NCBI GenBank assembly: GCA_035294245.1
Contig: DATGLG010000025.1
Coordinates: 1 to 64,000, forward strand
Direction: 5' to 3'
DNA: 64,000 nt
Source of the DNA: DATGLG01 sp035294245
GTDB taxonomy: Bacteria; Pseudomonadota; Alphaproteobacteria; JACZXZ01
A program made the position numbers and the translations under genes. This document shows, piece after piece, positions 1 through 7,432 of the stretch. The notes under the pieces were generated by a model. It was not told where the DNA came from, did not search any database, and saw nothing but the letters and a program-made list of their open reading frames with translations. How positions within the stretch are numbered: position 1 is the first letter of the stretch; each line of letters opens with the position of its first letter.

Positions 1-1
1 C

Positions 2-247
2 GCCGTCCTCGCCACCTGCGCCGAGCAGGGCATCACCCACCTCGTCGCCGTCATGGAGCCCGCCCTCCTCCGCCTCCTCAGCCGCTTCGGCATCCTCTTC
101 GCCCCCATCGGGCCGCTGGTCGACTACCACGGCATGCGCCAGCCCTGCGCCGCCGTCGTCGACACCCTCGAGCGCCAAATGCACGCCAGACTCCCCAACC
201 TCTTCGACCTCATCCCCAACCCCACAAAACTCCGCGCCGCAGGATGA
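2..247 (+). CDS. C-terminal fragment of a PEP-CTERM-associated / autoinducer-synthase-like acyltransferase
   Basis: Only the last 81 codons are inside the window, because the frame is open from base 2. The fragment has the tail typical of GNAT-fold acyltransferases of the LuxI/FeeM superfamily: a stretch reading VMEPALLRLLSRFG, then PIGPLVDYHGMRQPC. Family members transfer a fatty-acyl group from acyl-ACP to an amino acid or to S-adenosylmethionine. The substrate cannot be told from this end. The stop lies just upstream of the AhpD-like gene. Its identity rests on the pattern of this conserved tail alone. The N-terminal catalytic part would be needed to separate a homoserine-lactone synthase from an exosortase-associated acyltransferase. 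Confidence 0.6.
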   Translation, partial: AVLATCAEQGITHLVAVMEPALLRLLSRFGILFAPIGPLVDYHGMRQPCAAVVDTLERQMHARLPNLFDLIPNPTKLRAAG

Positions 248-339
248 CAGCAATGATCCGTCCCCAACCGAGATACGCCCGCCCAGCCCGGCACGGCCGC
301 GGCGGGCAGGAACCGCGCCAGTCGAAAGGAGACGCGACG

Positions 340-645
340 ATGTACGACATGCGGCAGCTCGAGAAGCTGAAGACCCTCGAAGCCAAGGCGACGGACGCGG
401 TCCAGGCGTTTCGCCATTTCGACCGAGCCGCCCTCGCCGACGGCGCCGTTCCCGCCAGGTACAAGGAGCTGATCGCCCTCGGGGTCGCCTTCGCGACCCA
501 ATGCCCCTATTGCATCGAGATCCATGCCGAGCGCGCGCGGGCGGCCGGCGCCACCGAGGCTGAGATCGCCGAGACCGTGATGGTGACGGCCGCCCTTCAC
601 GCCTGCGCGGCGGTGACCCACGGCATGCACGCGCTCAAGGGGTGA
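340..645 (+). CDS. Carboxymuconolactone decarboxylase / AhpD-like protein
   Basis: A 101-residue protein with the AhpD-like core, including the redox motif CPYCIEIH (CxxC followed by His) and a helical Ala-rich second half ending AVTHGMHALKG. Members reduce peroxidase partners or act as small alkylhydroperoxidases in the cytoplasm through the CxxC pair. The start at 340 is chosen because GAAAGGAG lies 8 bases upstream and the protein then has normal family length. An ATG at 244, overlapping the previous stop, would add 32 Arg/Pro-rich residues with no family resemblance. No peroxidase gene is adjacent, so the partner is unknown. Confidence 0.85.
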   Translation: MYDMRQLEKLKTLEAKATDAVQAFRHFDRAALADGAVPARYKELIALGVAFATQCPYCIEIHAERARAAGATEAEIAETVMVTAALHACAAVTHGMHALKG

Positions 646-676
646 GGCGCGCGGGCACTCAAGCTCAAGACAGCTC

Positions 677-882
677 GTCATCGCGAGCCTCGCGAAGCGG
701 TCGCGGTCGTCATGGCGAGGAGCGCGACACCGAGCGAAAGCGAGGTGGCGTGGGACGACGCCATCCAGGATATTTGCGGAAGACTGGATCGCTTCCCCCT
801 CGCGAAGCTCGGGGTCGCGATGACATCCCAATGACGTCTCCGCCGCCTCGCTGCGCTCGGCGCCGCGGGAGCTCGCAATGAC
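677..882. repeat. Dispersed hairpin repeat, family A (composite copy)
   Basis: The gap between the AhpD-like gene and the outer-membrane gene is filled by a repeat bounded by GTCATCGCGA (677-686) and its inverse TCGCGATGAC (815-824), followed by a second partial unit ending CTCGCAATGAC near 882. Inside are the recurring words CTGGATCGCTTCCCCCTCGCGA and its relatives, shortened here to their shared core GGATCGCTTCCCCCTC. The same unit recurs at 6421-6513, 8138-8320 and 9289-9338. The inverted ends would form a long hairpin in RNA. Such units are common between genes in alphaproteobacteria. Confidence 0.75.
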
Positions 883-908
883 ATGGCTCGTGACCCTCCG
901 CGGCCACC

Positions 909-2207
909 CTACGCCCCCAAATCAAACCGAATAGGGAATTGCAGTTTGAGGTCAAAGGCCGGCGCGTCGTGGGTGAAGCCGATATCGGTGGTGAGGTTGA
1001 GCACGAATCCCGGCGCCAGGATGCTGAGCAAGCCAACGGAGAAGACGCCCACGAGCTGGTTGGAGCCGGGCACGCGCGCGCCCTGGAACTTCTCCTCGTT
1101 GACGAAGGTGAGCTTCGGCGCGAATTGCAGCGAGGTCTCCGGGCTCACGGCGAAGAGCACGCCCGCCGTCGTCGTGTACTGGTCGCCAGGCTGCACCCCG
1201 TTCTTCTGGAACGAGGTGGTGTAGCCGAGACCGCCGATGAAGACGAGCGGGTCCTGGCGCTTCGCCGCCGTGAGCGAGGCGCTGAGCTCGTTGAAGCCGT
1301 TGCCGAGGGGAATGCCGTTCTGGGTCTGCCCGAGATCGGCGCTCCAGGCCACGCTTCCGAACAGGCTCGGCATCCATTCGCCCTCATGGGTGAGCCCCTT
1401 GATGAAGGTGAAGGTCGGATCGCCGAAGCCGCGCGCGGTCACCGTCTGCTCGCTGAGGGCCGAGCCCACCACTTGCGTCGCCGTCGAGTTGTTCTTGTAG
1501 ACGACGGGCGGCAAGGTCACCTCGATCTGCGAGTACCATGGCAGGCCGGCGCGCAGCAGCAGACTCCCGTCGACCTCGTCGTTGCGGAGCAGGTTCTGGG
1601 AGAGGAGGAGCTGCCCGTTCGAGGTGAGCACGAGCTGATTGGCCTGGGTCGCCTCGCGCCGGATATAGGTGATGCCCGGCACGGCCTCGGCGACGCCGGG
1701 CGGAAGGAGAAGAGCGCCCGTCTGCACGAGGGCGCGCTCGAGCGCGCGCTCGGCCGCCTCCTCGCTGACGGCGAACTGGCCGGGCGCCTGCGCCGCCCCT
1801 TGCGCGGCCGGCGGCGGATTGGCGCCCTGCTGGGCGAGCTGGGTCTGCTGACGCGAAGGCGCCGCGGGCGCCGTTGTCGCCGCGGCGGGCGGCGGCGTGG
1901 GGATGGGCGGCGCCGGCGGATCGTCCTGCATCGCTTTTGCCGCAGCCACGTTCTTGCGCCGCGTCGCCGCCTTGCCGCCTGCGGCCGCGTCCCGGGGATC
2001 GAGCTCGCTCTCCAGCTTCTCCACCCGGCGGAGTAGGTCGCGGATGATGGCGTCGCGCGCCTCCACCTCTTTCTGCAGCTGCTGGATGGTCGGGCCCGAT
2101 TCCGCCGATTGGGCGTTTGCGACGATCGGGGTCGCGGCCGCGGCAATCATGAGCGCAAGGAGCGCCGTCACGGCCGGCGCCGGCCGAAGCCTGAGGGGAC
2201 TCATCAT
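909..2207 (-). CDS. Outer-membrane beta-barrel protein with N-terminal coiled coil, FapF-like
   Basis: 432 residues. A signal peptide (residues 1-32, ending ANAQ) precedes a heptad-rich segment (about 38-75, IQQLQKEVEARDAIIRDLL) that should form a coiled coil, then a Pro/Ala/Gln linker to about 150. The C-terminal 250 residues are alternating beta strands of an outer-membrane barrel that end in an aromatic/hydrophobic strand. This order and length match FapF, the amyloid-secreting pore whose N-terminal helical plug gates the barrel, and the barrel family often annotated as a phenol-degradation (MetA-type) transporter. The next gene upstream on the same strand encodes a C39-type peptidase, as FapD does. 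GGAGG sits 5 bases before the ATG. The link to Fap is inference from architecture. Confidence 0.7.
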   Translation of the reverse strand: MMSPLRLRPAPAVTALLALMIAAAATPIVANAQSAESGPTIQQLQKEVEARDAIIRDLLRRVEKLESELDPRDAAAGGKAATRRKNVAAAKAMQDDPPAPPIPTPPPAAATTAPAAPSRQQTQLAQQGANPPPAAQGAAQAPGQFAVSEEAAERALERALVQTGALLLPPGVAEAVPGITYIRREATQANQLVLTSNGQLLLSQNLLRNDEVDGSLLLRAGLPWYSQIEVTLPPVVYKNNSTATQVVGSALSEQTVTARGFGDPTFTFIKGLTHEGEWMPSLFGSVAWSADLGQTQNGIPLGNGFNELSASLTAAKRQDPLVFIGGLGYTTSFQKNGVQPGDQYTTTAGVLFAVSPETSLQFAPKLTFVNEEKFQGARVPGSNQLVGVFSVGLLSILAPGFVLNLTTDIGFTHDAPAFDLKLQFPIRFDLGA

Positions 2208-2267
2208 GCGTGCCTCCCACTTATGCTGCTCGAGCTGTCGTTACGGCATGCGAGATCCGGAATGAGC

Positions 2268-2933
2268 TTAGAATGGCAGGGCCTGTCGCACCATGGCGCT
2301 CGTGGGGGCGACAAAGAGATCGGGCTTGGGCGCGAGGAGACTGGCGGCGCGCGGCTCCCCCTTGCGCGCGACGATGAAGCCGACGCGTCCGAAATTCGGG
2401 AACTCGATCCAGACGCGCTCGAATTTCTCCCGCGACATGGTGCGGTTGCCATAGGCCGGATCGGCGAGCAGGACCTCGCCGCCAAGCGCGCCGCGGAAGA
2501 TGACGAAGTGGTTGTAGCCGACGGGGCTGACCGGGACGATGATCGGCGCCAGCCGGAGGAGATCGGCGAATTCGAGCTTGCCGTAGCCGACGCCCTCGTA
2601 GCCGCGGCTCTCGACGAAGCGCTTCATGTCGAGCAGCGAGAAGCCCTGGCGGACGCGGACGAGCTCGGGATGCTCGATATACTCCTTGCGGCTGATCAGC
2701 CCGCGGGTGATCTCCCGCTCGGTCACGGGATCGCCATATTGATAGCGAAGCAAGGTGGCGAGCGCGGCGGCACCGCAGCTCAGATCGTATTTCTGCACCA
2801 CCACGCTCTGCTGGCGCAGCTCGAGGAGGGAGACGACCGGCCCCCTATGCGCATCGGCGGCTGCGGCGGGACCCGCAACCGGCAGCGCGGCGATGGCGGC
2901 CGCGAGAAGCATGGCGCGCGCCGCGGCGGTCAT
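2268..2933 (-). CDS. Secreted C39-family peptidase, FapD-like
   Basis: 221 residues with a signal peptide (1-26, ending PAAAA). The papain-like C39 triad is visible: Cys53 in YDLSCGAAAL, His142 in VGYNHFVIF and Asp158 in LLADPAYGN. C39 domains cleave double-glycine leaders when fused to ABC exporters. Stand-alone periplasmic versions of this size include FapD of the Fap amyloid system. Here it precedes the coiled-coil barrel gene by 60 bases on the same strand and follows the LuxR-type regulator, so the three probably form one transcription unit. No double-glycine substrate or FapC-like repeat protein is visible nearby. Confidence 0.85.
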   Translation of the reverse strand: MTAAARAMLLAAAIAALPVAGPAAAADAHRGPVVSLLELRQQSVVVQKYDLSCGAAALATLLRYQYGDPVTEREITRGLISRKEYIEHPELVRVRQGFSLLDMKRFVESRGYEGVGYGKLEFADLLRLAPIIVPVSPVGYNHFVIFRGALGGEVLLADPAYGNRTMSREKFERVWIEFPNFGRVGFIVARKGEPRAASLLAPKPDLFVAPTSAMVRQALPF

Positions 2934-2960
2934 GCCGGCGCCGCCCTGGCGGGCAGGCGG

Positions 2961-3722
2961 TCACGAAGCCGAGGATGGCGAGCCATGCGCCACGGGCTCG
3001 GCGGCGGGGCGGCGCGCGAGGCCGGGCGTCGCCGCGGTCCCGGCTTCGCCGGCAGCCGGATGGCTGTTCCCATTGGCGAGCCCCTGCTCGAAGGCCCAGA
3101 TCGCCGCCTGCGTCCGGTTGCAGGCGCGGGTCTTGCGCAGGATGCCCTTCAGCCGCGCCTTCACCGTTGATTCGGCGATGTCGAGCGTGGCCGCGATCAC
3201 CTTGTTCGGCTGGCCGGCGGCGAGGCAGCGCAGAATCTCGACCTCCCGCGTGGAGAAGTTGTAGGCGCTCAACCCAGCCCCGTTCGCCGTACCCTCGCAA
3301 TGCCGCCCCACGAGATTGGCCATCATCGAGGCGAGGCGCGAGGGGAACACCTTCTCGCCGGCCTTGACCAGCTTCAGGCTCTCCTCGAGGGCGTTGCGGG
3401 AGATGTCCTGCAGGAGATAGCCATAAGCGCCCGCGGCGAAGCAGGCGGTCAGCAGCGAGATATCGAGCTCATGGGCGAGGAAGACGATCTTGGCCCCCGG
3501 CGCCACGGCGGCGATCTCGCTGATCGCGGCCACGGCATCGAAGTCCGGCGCGAGATTGACGAGCACGATCTCGGGAGGCGGGCGGCCGCCGCGCGAGCGG
3601 CTGAACTCCTCGACCGTCGCGACGGCTTCCACCTTGCCGAAGCCCGTCGCCGACAAAAGGCTCACCAATCCGGCGCGAAAGAGGGCGTTCGGATCGACCA
3701 CGACCAGATTGATGTCTGACAT
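2961..3722 (-). CDS. LuxR/NarL-type transcriptional regulator with degenerate receiver domain
   Basis: 253 residues: a receiver-like domain (about 4-125) and a LuxR-type helix-turn-helix (about 150-210, FSTREVEILRCLAAGQPNKV and ESTVKARLKGIL). The receiver lacks the usual chemistry. The phospho-acceptor position is Asn56 (VLVNLAPDF), only one acidic residue (Asp10) remains of the N-terminal pair, and the conserved Lys of GYLLKD is Gln105. It should not be controlled by phosphorylation on Asp56. The ATG at 3722 is chosen because GGGAAGG lies just upstream and the protein begins directly with the receiver. A longer frame to 3935 would add about 70 unrelated residues. It probably regulates the downstream peptidase/barrel pair, which is inferred from position. 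Confidence 0.9.
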   Translation of the reverse strand: MSDINLVVVDPNALFRAGLVSLLSATGFGKVEAVATVEEFSRSRGGRPPPEIVLVNLAPDFDAVAAISEIAAVAPGAKIVFLAHELDISLLTACFAAGAYGYLLQDISRNALEESLKLVKAGEKVFPSRLASMMANLVGRHCEGTANGAGLSAYNFSTREVEILRCLAAGQPNKVIAATLDIAESTVKARLKGILRKTRACNRTQAAIWAFEQGLANGNSHPAAGEAGTAATPGLARRPAAEPVAHGSPSSAS

Positions 3723-4336
3723 GTCAACCTTCCCGGCGGCTCTTCGATGAAGTGCCCACAGGCAAGGACCTCGCGTTTTCGCGCTCTCGGCGCGAGCCAG
3801 ACCCCCACGGCCGATCCTTTTTAGTTGGTTCTTCGCGAGTGTTGCGGGTGCATGCTCCCCTGATCCGCCAGATGCAGAGAGCATCCGCCCCGTTCTCGAG
3901 ATGTAATATTTATTAACGCTACGGCTATAGCGCATTTCTTCTTATCATTAGCTAAAAATTTATCACAATATTGCAGTTTTCGCCAATGAAAAAGCGGCGG
4001 GTCGCAGCCGAGAGAGGGCCGTGCGCTGTGACAAAATTGGCCCGGCGGATCTCCCGCAATGCCGCCGCCGCGCATCGTCCCGCGCACACCGTTGTCACAG
4101 CGCCGCCCCGGGTCGTCCTCTTGCGGCGACGCAGAGAGGAGCGAAGAATCGCTCTCTGATGCCGGCGGCCGAGATCGCCCGACGGGATCACTCAAGCGCG
4201 CCGTTTGTCGCCAGCACGCCGTTTGTCGCCGGGATCGGGCCGGCGAGTTTTGGCCGCAAGCCTGCCAAGCCCGAGCAGGGATATGCGCCTGGCAAAGGCG
4301 CAGCAAATACCGGGCTCTACCGGGGAGGAGATCGCC
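3723..4336. other. Divergent intergenic region with AT-rich core and a long-range inverted repeat
   Basis: About 600 bases separate the LuxR-type gene from the sensor kinase, and no credible gene was found. Bases 3900-3990 are unusually AT-rich and probably hold promoters for the leftward regulator. A perfect 12-base inverted repeat, GCGCTGTGACAA at 4023-4034 and TTGTCACAGCGC at 4092-4103, flanks a 57-base spacer. A further hairpin (CAGAGAG 4132-4138, CTCTCTG 4152-4158) follows. The arrangement looks like a pair of binding sites for one regulator ahead of the kinase gene. Confidence 0.5.
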
Positions 4337-6388
4337 GTGGCCGCGAGTTACCTGCCGAGCCGGCCGGCTTTGCACGATGAGCTGCCGCTCGATCCTGTTG
4401 CGATCGAATGCCTGCCGGTGCCCGCCTGCCTCTGCGGCGGCGACGGGCGCCTCCTCGCCTATAACACGGCCGCCGTCGCGCTGTGGGGGCGCGCGCCGGA
4501 CCAGGCCTCCGGGGACGAGCGCTATTGCGGCGCCCATCGGCTCTTCCGTCCCGACGGAGCATCCCTTCCCCATGCGGCGACCGCGGTCGCGGCGGCGCTT
4601 CGCACCGGCGCTCCCGTCACGGGCGAGGAGGTCCTCATCGAGCGCCCGGACGGAAGCCGGATCGCCTGCCTCGTCAACGTCAATCCCCTGCGCGATGCGC
4701 GCGGCACCGTCGTCGGGGCGCTGAGCTGCTTCCAGGACATCACCGAGGTCGCGCGGCGGACCAAGGAGCTCAAGGACACCGTGGCCCGGCTCCAGGAGCG
4801 CGAGCGCCAGATTGGGCTGCTGGTGCAGGGGGTCGTGGACTACGCCATCTTCCTCCTCGACGGCGACGGCCGCATTCTCGACGCGAATGCCGGGGCCGCG
4901 CAGGTCCTGGGCTACGCGAGGGACGAGATCGTCGGCCGCCATTTCGCGCTCTTCTATAGCGAGGAGGACCGGCAGAGCGGCCTGCCGGCGCGCGCCCTCG
5001 CGGCGGCGCGGAAGCATGGCCGGTTCGACTTCGAGGGCTGGCGCCTGCGCAAGGACGGCAGCCGCTTCTGGGCGAGCGTCGTCATCGACGCCATCCGCGA
5101 CGAGAGCGGTGCCTTGATCGGCTTCGCCAAGGTGACGCGCGACATGACGGAGAAGCGCGCCGTCGAGGAGCAGCTCCGCCAGGCGCAGAAAATGGAGGCG
5201 ATCGGTCAGCTTACCGCCGGCATCGCCCATGACTTCAACAATCTCCTGACCGTCATCGTCAGCAGCGCCGAGGCGCTGGCGCGGCGCCTCGACCCGGCAC
5301 CGGGGAGCCGGGAGGCGGAGTTCCGGCGCTTCACCAATACCATCCTGCGCGGTGCCGAGCGCGCCGGCACGCTGACGCGCCAGCTCCTCGCCTTCGCCCG
5401 GCAGCAGCGGCTGGATCCGCAGCCGGTCCTCCTGCCGGCCCTCATGAGCCGCGTCTGCGAGCTGCTGCAACGCACCCTCGGCGAGCGCATCGCCGTCGAG
5501 AGCCGGGTTGCCCCGGCGGCGTGGACCGTCTTCGTCGACCCGAGCCAGCTCGAGAGCGCCCTCCTCAATCTCGCCGTGAACGCGCGCGACGCCATGCCCG
5601 CCGGCGGCCGGCTGAGCATCAGCGCGTCGAATGTCGAGATCGGCGCCGCCGCCGCTGCGGCCGAGGCCGAGCTCCATCCCGGCGAATACGTGGTGATCGC
5701 GGTCGCCGATAGCGGCACCGGCATGCCCCCCGCCGTGCTGGCGAAGGCCTTCGAGCCCTTCTACACGACCAAGGAGGTGGGCGCCGGCACGGGCCTCGGC
5801 CTCTCCCAGGTCTATGGCTTCGCCAAGCAGTCGGGCGGGCATGCGAGCATCGCGAGCGAGGTCGGCTCGGGCACCGTGGTGCGGCTCTATCTGCCGCGCT
5901 TCAGGGGCTCGGAGCTGCGCGAGGACCGTCGCGACAGCGGCGTGCGCCCGGCGCGCGCCGGCGAGAAGATCCTCCTCGTCGAGGACAATGACGAACTCCG
6001 CCTGTGCAGCGTCGAGATGCTGCGCGAGCTCGGCTACGAGGTCGTCGAGGCGCGGGAGGGTGCCAGCGCGCTCCGCCTCCTCGAGATGCATCGGGATGTG
6101 AACCTCCTCTTCGCCGATCTCGGGCTGCCGGGCGCGCTGGACGGACGGCAGGTGGCCGAGCGCGCGCGGCTGCGCTGGCCGGCGCTCAAGGTGCTACTCA
6201 CCACCGGCTATGGCCGCGGCCGCCCCGACAGGCCGTCGCCCGCGGGGGGCGAGGAGGGTGTCGCCTGGCTTCCCAAGCCCTTCACCTACACGACCCTGAG
6301 CGAGAAAATCCGCGAGATGCTCGACGACGGCGCGGCGCGGCCCGGCGGCCGCTTCCATCCGCGCCCAGCCACGAACGCGGAGTCGTAG
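4337..6388 (+). CDS. PAS-PAS hybrid histidine kinase with C-terminal receiver
   Basis: 683 residues from the GTG at 4337. Two PAS domains (roughly 15-130 and 150-275) are followed by a HisKA dimerisation domain with the phospho-acceptor His in LTAGIAHDFNNLL, an HATPase domain (NLAVNARDAMP, DSGTGMP, GTGLGLSQVYGF) and a receiver domain with Asp in NLLFADLGLP and Lys in LPKPFTY. No membrane segment is seen, so it should sense a cytoplasmic signal. The GTG is preferred because GGGGAGGAG lies 6 bases upstream. ATGs at 4205 and 4283 in the same frame lack such a site. It resembles the second kinase at 26430-27974 through PAS and HisKA, which suggests paralogy. Its cognate regulator is not evident. 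Confidence 0.93.
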   Translation: MAASYLPSRPALHDELPLDPVAIECLPVPACLCGGDGRLLAYNTAAVALWGRAPDQASGDERYCGAHRLFRPDGASLPHAATAVAAALRTGAPVTGEEVLIERPDGSRIACLVNVNPLRDARGTVVGALSCFQDITEVARRTKELKDTVARLQERERQIGLLVQGVVDYAIFLLDGDGRILDANAGAAQVLGYARDEIVGRHFALFYSEEDRQSGLPARALAAARKHGRFDFEGWRLRKDGSRFWASVVIDAIRDESGALIGFAKVTRDMTEKRAVEEQLRQAQKMEAIGQLTAGIAHDFNNLLTVIVSSAEALARRLDPAPGSREAEFRRFTNTILRGAERAGTLTRQLLAFARQQRLDPQPVLLPALMSRVCELLQRTLGERIAVESRVAPAAWTVFVDPSQLESALLNLAVNARDAMPAGGRLSISASNVEIGAAAAAAEAELHPGEYVVIAVADSGTGMPPAVLAKAFEPFYTTKEVGAGTGLGLSQVYGFAKQSGGHASIASEVGSGTVVRLYLPRFRGSELREDRRDSGVRPARAGEKILLVEDNDELRLCSVEMLRELGYEVVEAREGASALRLLEMHRDVNLLFADLGLPGALDGRQVAERARLRWPALKVLLTTGYGRGRPDRPSPAGGEEGVAWLPKPFTYTTLSEKIREMLDDGAARPGGRFHPRPATNAES

Positions 6389-6420
6389 CGCCCAAAAATC
6401 CCTGTCACCCAAAAGTTCCC

Positions 6421-6513
6421 GTCATCGCGAGCCCCGCAGGGGCGAAGCGATCCGGGAAGCATCGAGGACGAGCTGGATCGCTTCCCCCTCACAACGCTCG
6501 GGGTCGCGATGAC
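6421..6513. repeat. Dispersed hairpin repeat, family A
   Basis: A 93-base unit with perfect 10-base inverted ends, GTCATCGCGA at 6421-6430 and TCGCGATGAC at 6504-6513. It lies between the convergent ends of the sensor kinase and ftsB genes. Internal words (GGATCGCTTCCCCCTC and GCTCGGGGTCGCGATGAC) match the copies near 677-824 and 9289-9338. It could act as a bidirectional terminator here, since both neighbouring genes end into it. Confidence 0.75.
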
Positions 6514-6529
6514 GTTGAGGAATAACCGC

Positions 6530-6856
6530 TCAGCGCGGCTGGCTCTGCTTGTCGAGAATGACGATCTCGTCGGGCCGCCCGAAATTGAGGAGGACCCGCG
6601 CGCGCTCCTCGAGCATGTCGGGGTCGAGGCTGTCGGGGCGCATCAGGGCGACGCGCGCATCGAGGGCCGCGCGCTGCGCCTCGAGCACCTGGAGCGTGTC
6701 CTTGGCGCGGGCGATCTTTTGCGTGAGGCTCCACCAGGCATTGAGCCCGCGATCGCCCTCGACGGCGTGATAGGCGAAATAGGCGACGAGCGAGGCCAGC
6801 ACGAGCTGGGTCGAGATGCCGGGAAGGCGGCGGCGAAACTCACGCGCGAGACTCAT
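6530..6856 (-). CDS. ftsB: Septum formation initiator family protein, FtsB/DivIC-like
   Basis: 108 residues: a short basic N-terminus, one membrane span (about 16-33, TQLVLASLVAYFAYHAV) and an extracytoplasmic coiled coil with the family-typical run LNAWWSLTQKIARAKDTLQVL, given here as its core LTQKIARAKDTLQVL. The C-terminus carries the conserved element DPDMLEERARVLLNF. FtsB joins FtsL and FtsQ in the divisome. In most alphaproteobacteria this gene sits next to eno and pdhA. Here it is about 10 kb from eno, flanked by a repeat. The start ATG at 6856 gives the usual length. Confidence 0.88.
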   Translation of the reverse strand: MSLAREFRRRLPGISTQLVLASLVAYFAYHAVEGDRGLNAWWSLTQKIARAKDTLQVLEAQRAALDARVALMRPDSLDPDMLEERARVLLNFGRPDEIVILDKQSQPR

Positions 6857-6958
6857 GACGCGATCGAATCACAGGCGATTCCTCGCGGTCAACAGCGAAA
6901 TCGCGGATCTGCCTGTTTTTTTCCGGCAAATTTCCCGTTCGCGTCGGAACGGCCCGCG

Positions 6959-6972
6959 TTGAGCTAGATCAA
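6959..6972. promoter_or_regulatory. Candidate FNR/FixK-type binding site
   Basis: The 14-mer TTGAGCTAGATCAA fits TTGA-N6-TCAA exactly and differs from the FNR consensus TTGAT-N4-ATCAA at one base. It lies 96 bases before the start of the 86-residue gene at 7068, a normal distance for activation by a Crp/Fnr-family regulator. It is 103 bases upstream of ftsB on the other strand. No experimental support is available from sequence alone. Confidence 0.5.
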
Positions 6973-7067
6973 AACGGCGGCTGCCGGGCGGGGCTAGTCT
7001 CCGCGCCGTTGCTGCGCGCGCCCCTATCGCTCTCGGCGCGCGGCGAGCCTGGAGGAGCCCCGATCCC

Positions 7068-7328
7068 ATGATGCCGAACACGAACGCTCAAGCCACCGAG
7101 GATCTCGACGCCCAGATCGCCTTCGCCATGATCGAGTACAAGGACCGCATCGCCGAGATCGTCGAGGACACCTATGCCGAGCAGCTCGGTCCCGTCTTCG
7201 CCGACGCCTTGGCGCGGACGATGTTCGAGATCTTCAAGTCGGGGCTGATGCTGGGCCTCGGCCACTCGGCCGATCCGGGTGCGAAGACGGTGCTGCTGAG
7301 CTACACCACCCCGCTGGGCACCGCGTGA
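7068..7328 (+). CDS. Conserved-looking small protein of unknown function (86 residues)
   Basis: Not recognised. It is 86 residues, acidic, predicted mostly helical, with no signal peptide or long hydrophobic segment. The central part (DAQIAFAMIEYKDRIAEIVE) looks amphipathic. GGAGGA lies about 13 bases before the first of two adjacent ATGs (7068 and 7071). The TTGA-N6-TCAA site upstream suggests induction under low oxygen. A 12-4-12 inverted repeat follows the gene. Codon use is like the neighbours, and the frame avoids a shadow explanation because no larger gene overlaps it. Confidence 0.65.
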   Translation: MMPNTNAQATEDLDAQIAFAMIEYKDRIAEIVEDTYAEQLGPVFADALARTMFEIFKSGLMLGLGHSADPGAKTVLLSYTTPLGTA

Positions 7329-7366
7329 CCGGCGCGCTCACCGCGCGGCCGCACCCCGTCCCGCGG

Positions 7367-7394
7367 CAACGCTTCGGCGGCGGCCGAAGCGTTG
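7367..7394. promoter_or_regulatory. Perfect 12-4-12 inverted repeat before an ArsR-type gene
   Basis: CAACGCTTCGGC (7367-7378) and its exact inverse GCCGAAGCGTTG (7383-7394) are separated by four bases. The repeat ends 38 bases before the ArsR-type start codon. ArsR/SmtB repressors bind 12-base inverted repeats over their own promoters, so this is a good operator candidate. It could instead be an intrinsic terminator for the 86-residue gene, but no T-run follows. Confidence 0.55.
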
Positions 7395-7432
7395 GGGATG
7401 GCATCGGAGCCGGGGCGGGTTAGACTGCCCTC

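Noticed and set aside
244..339. Upstream start of the AhpD-like gene overlapping the previous stop
   Set aside because: It would add 32 Arg/Pro-rich residues outside the family. The downstream ATG has a much better ribosome site.
3821..6091. A 756-codon open frame on the minus strand opposite the first sensor kinase
   Set aside because: It mirrors the kinase gene exactly, has no recognisable domain and is rich in Arg, Ala, His and Gly as expected for the antisense of GC-rich coding DNA.
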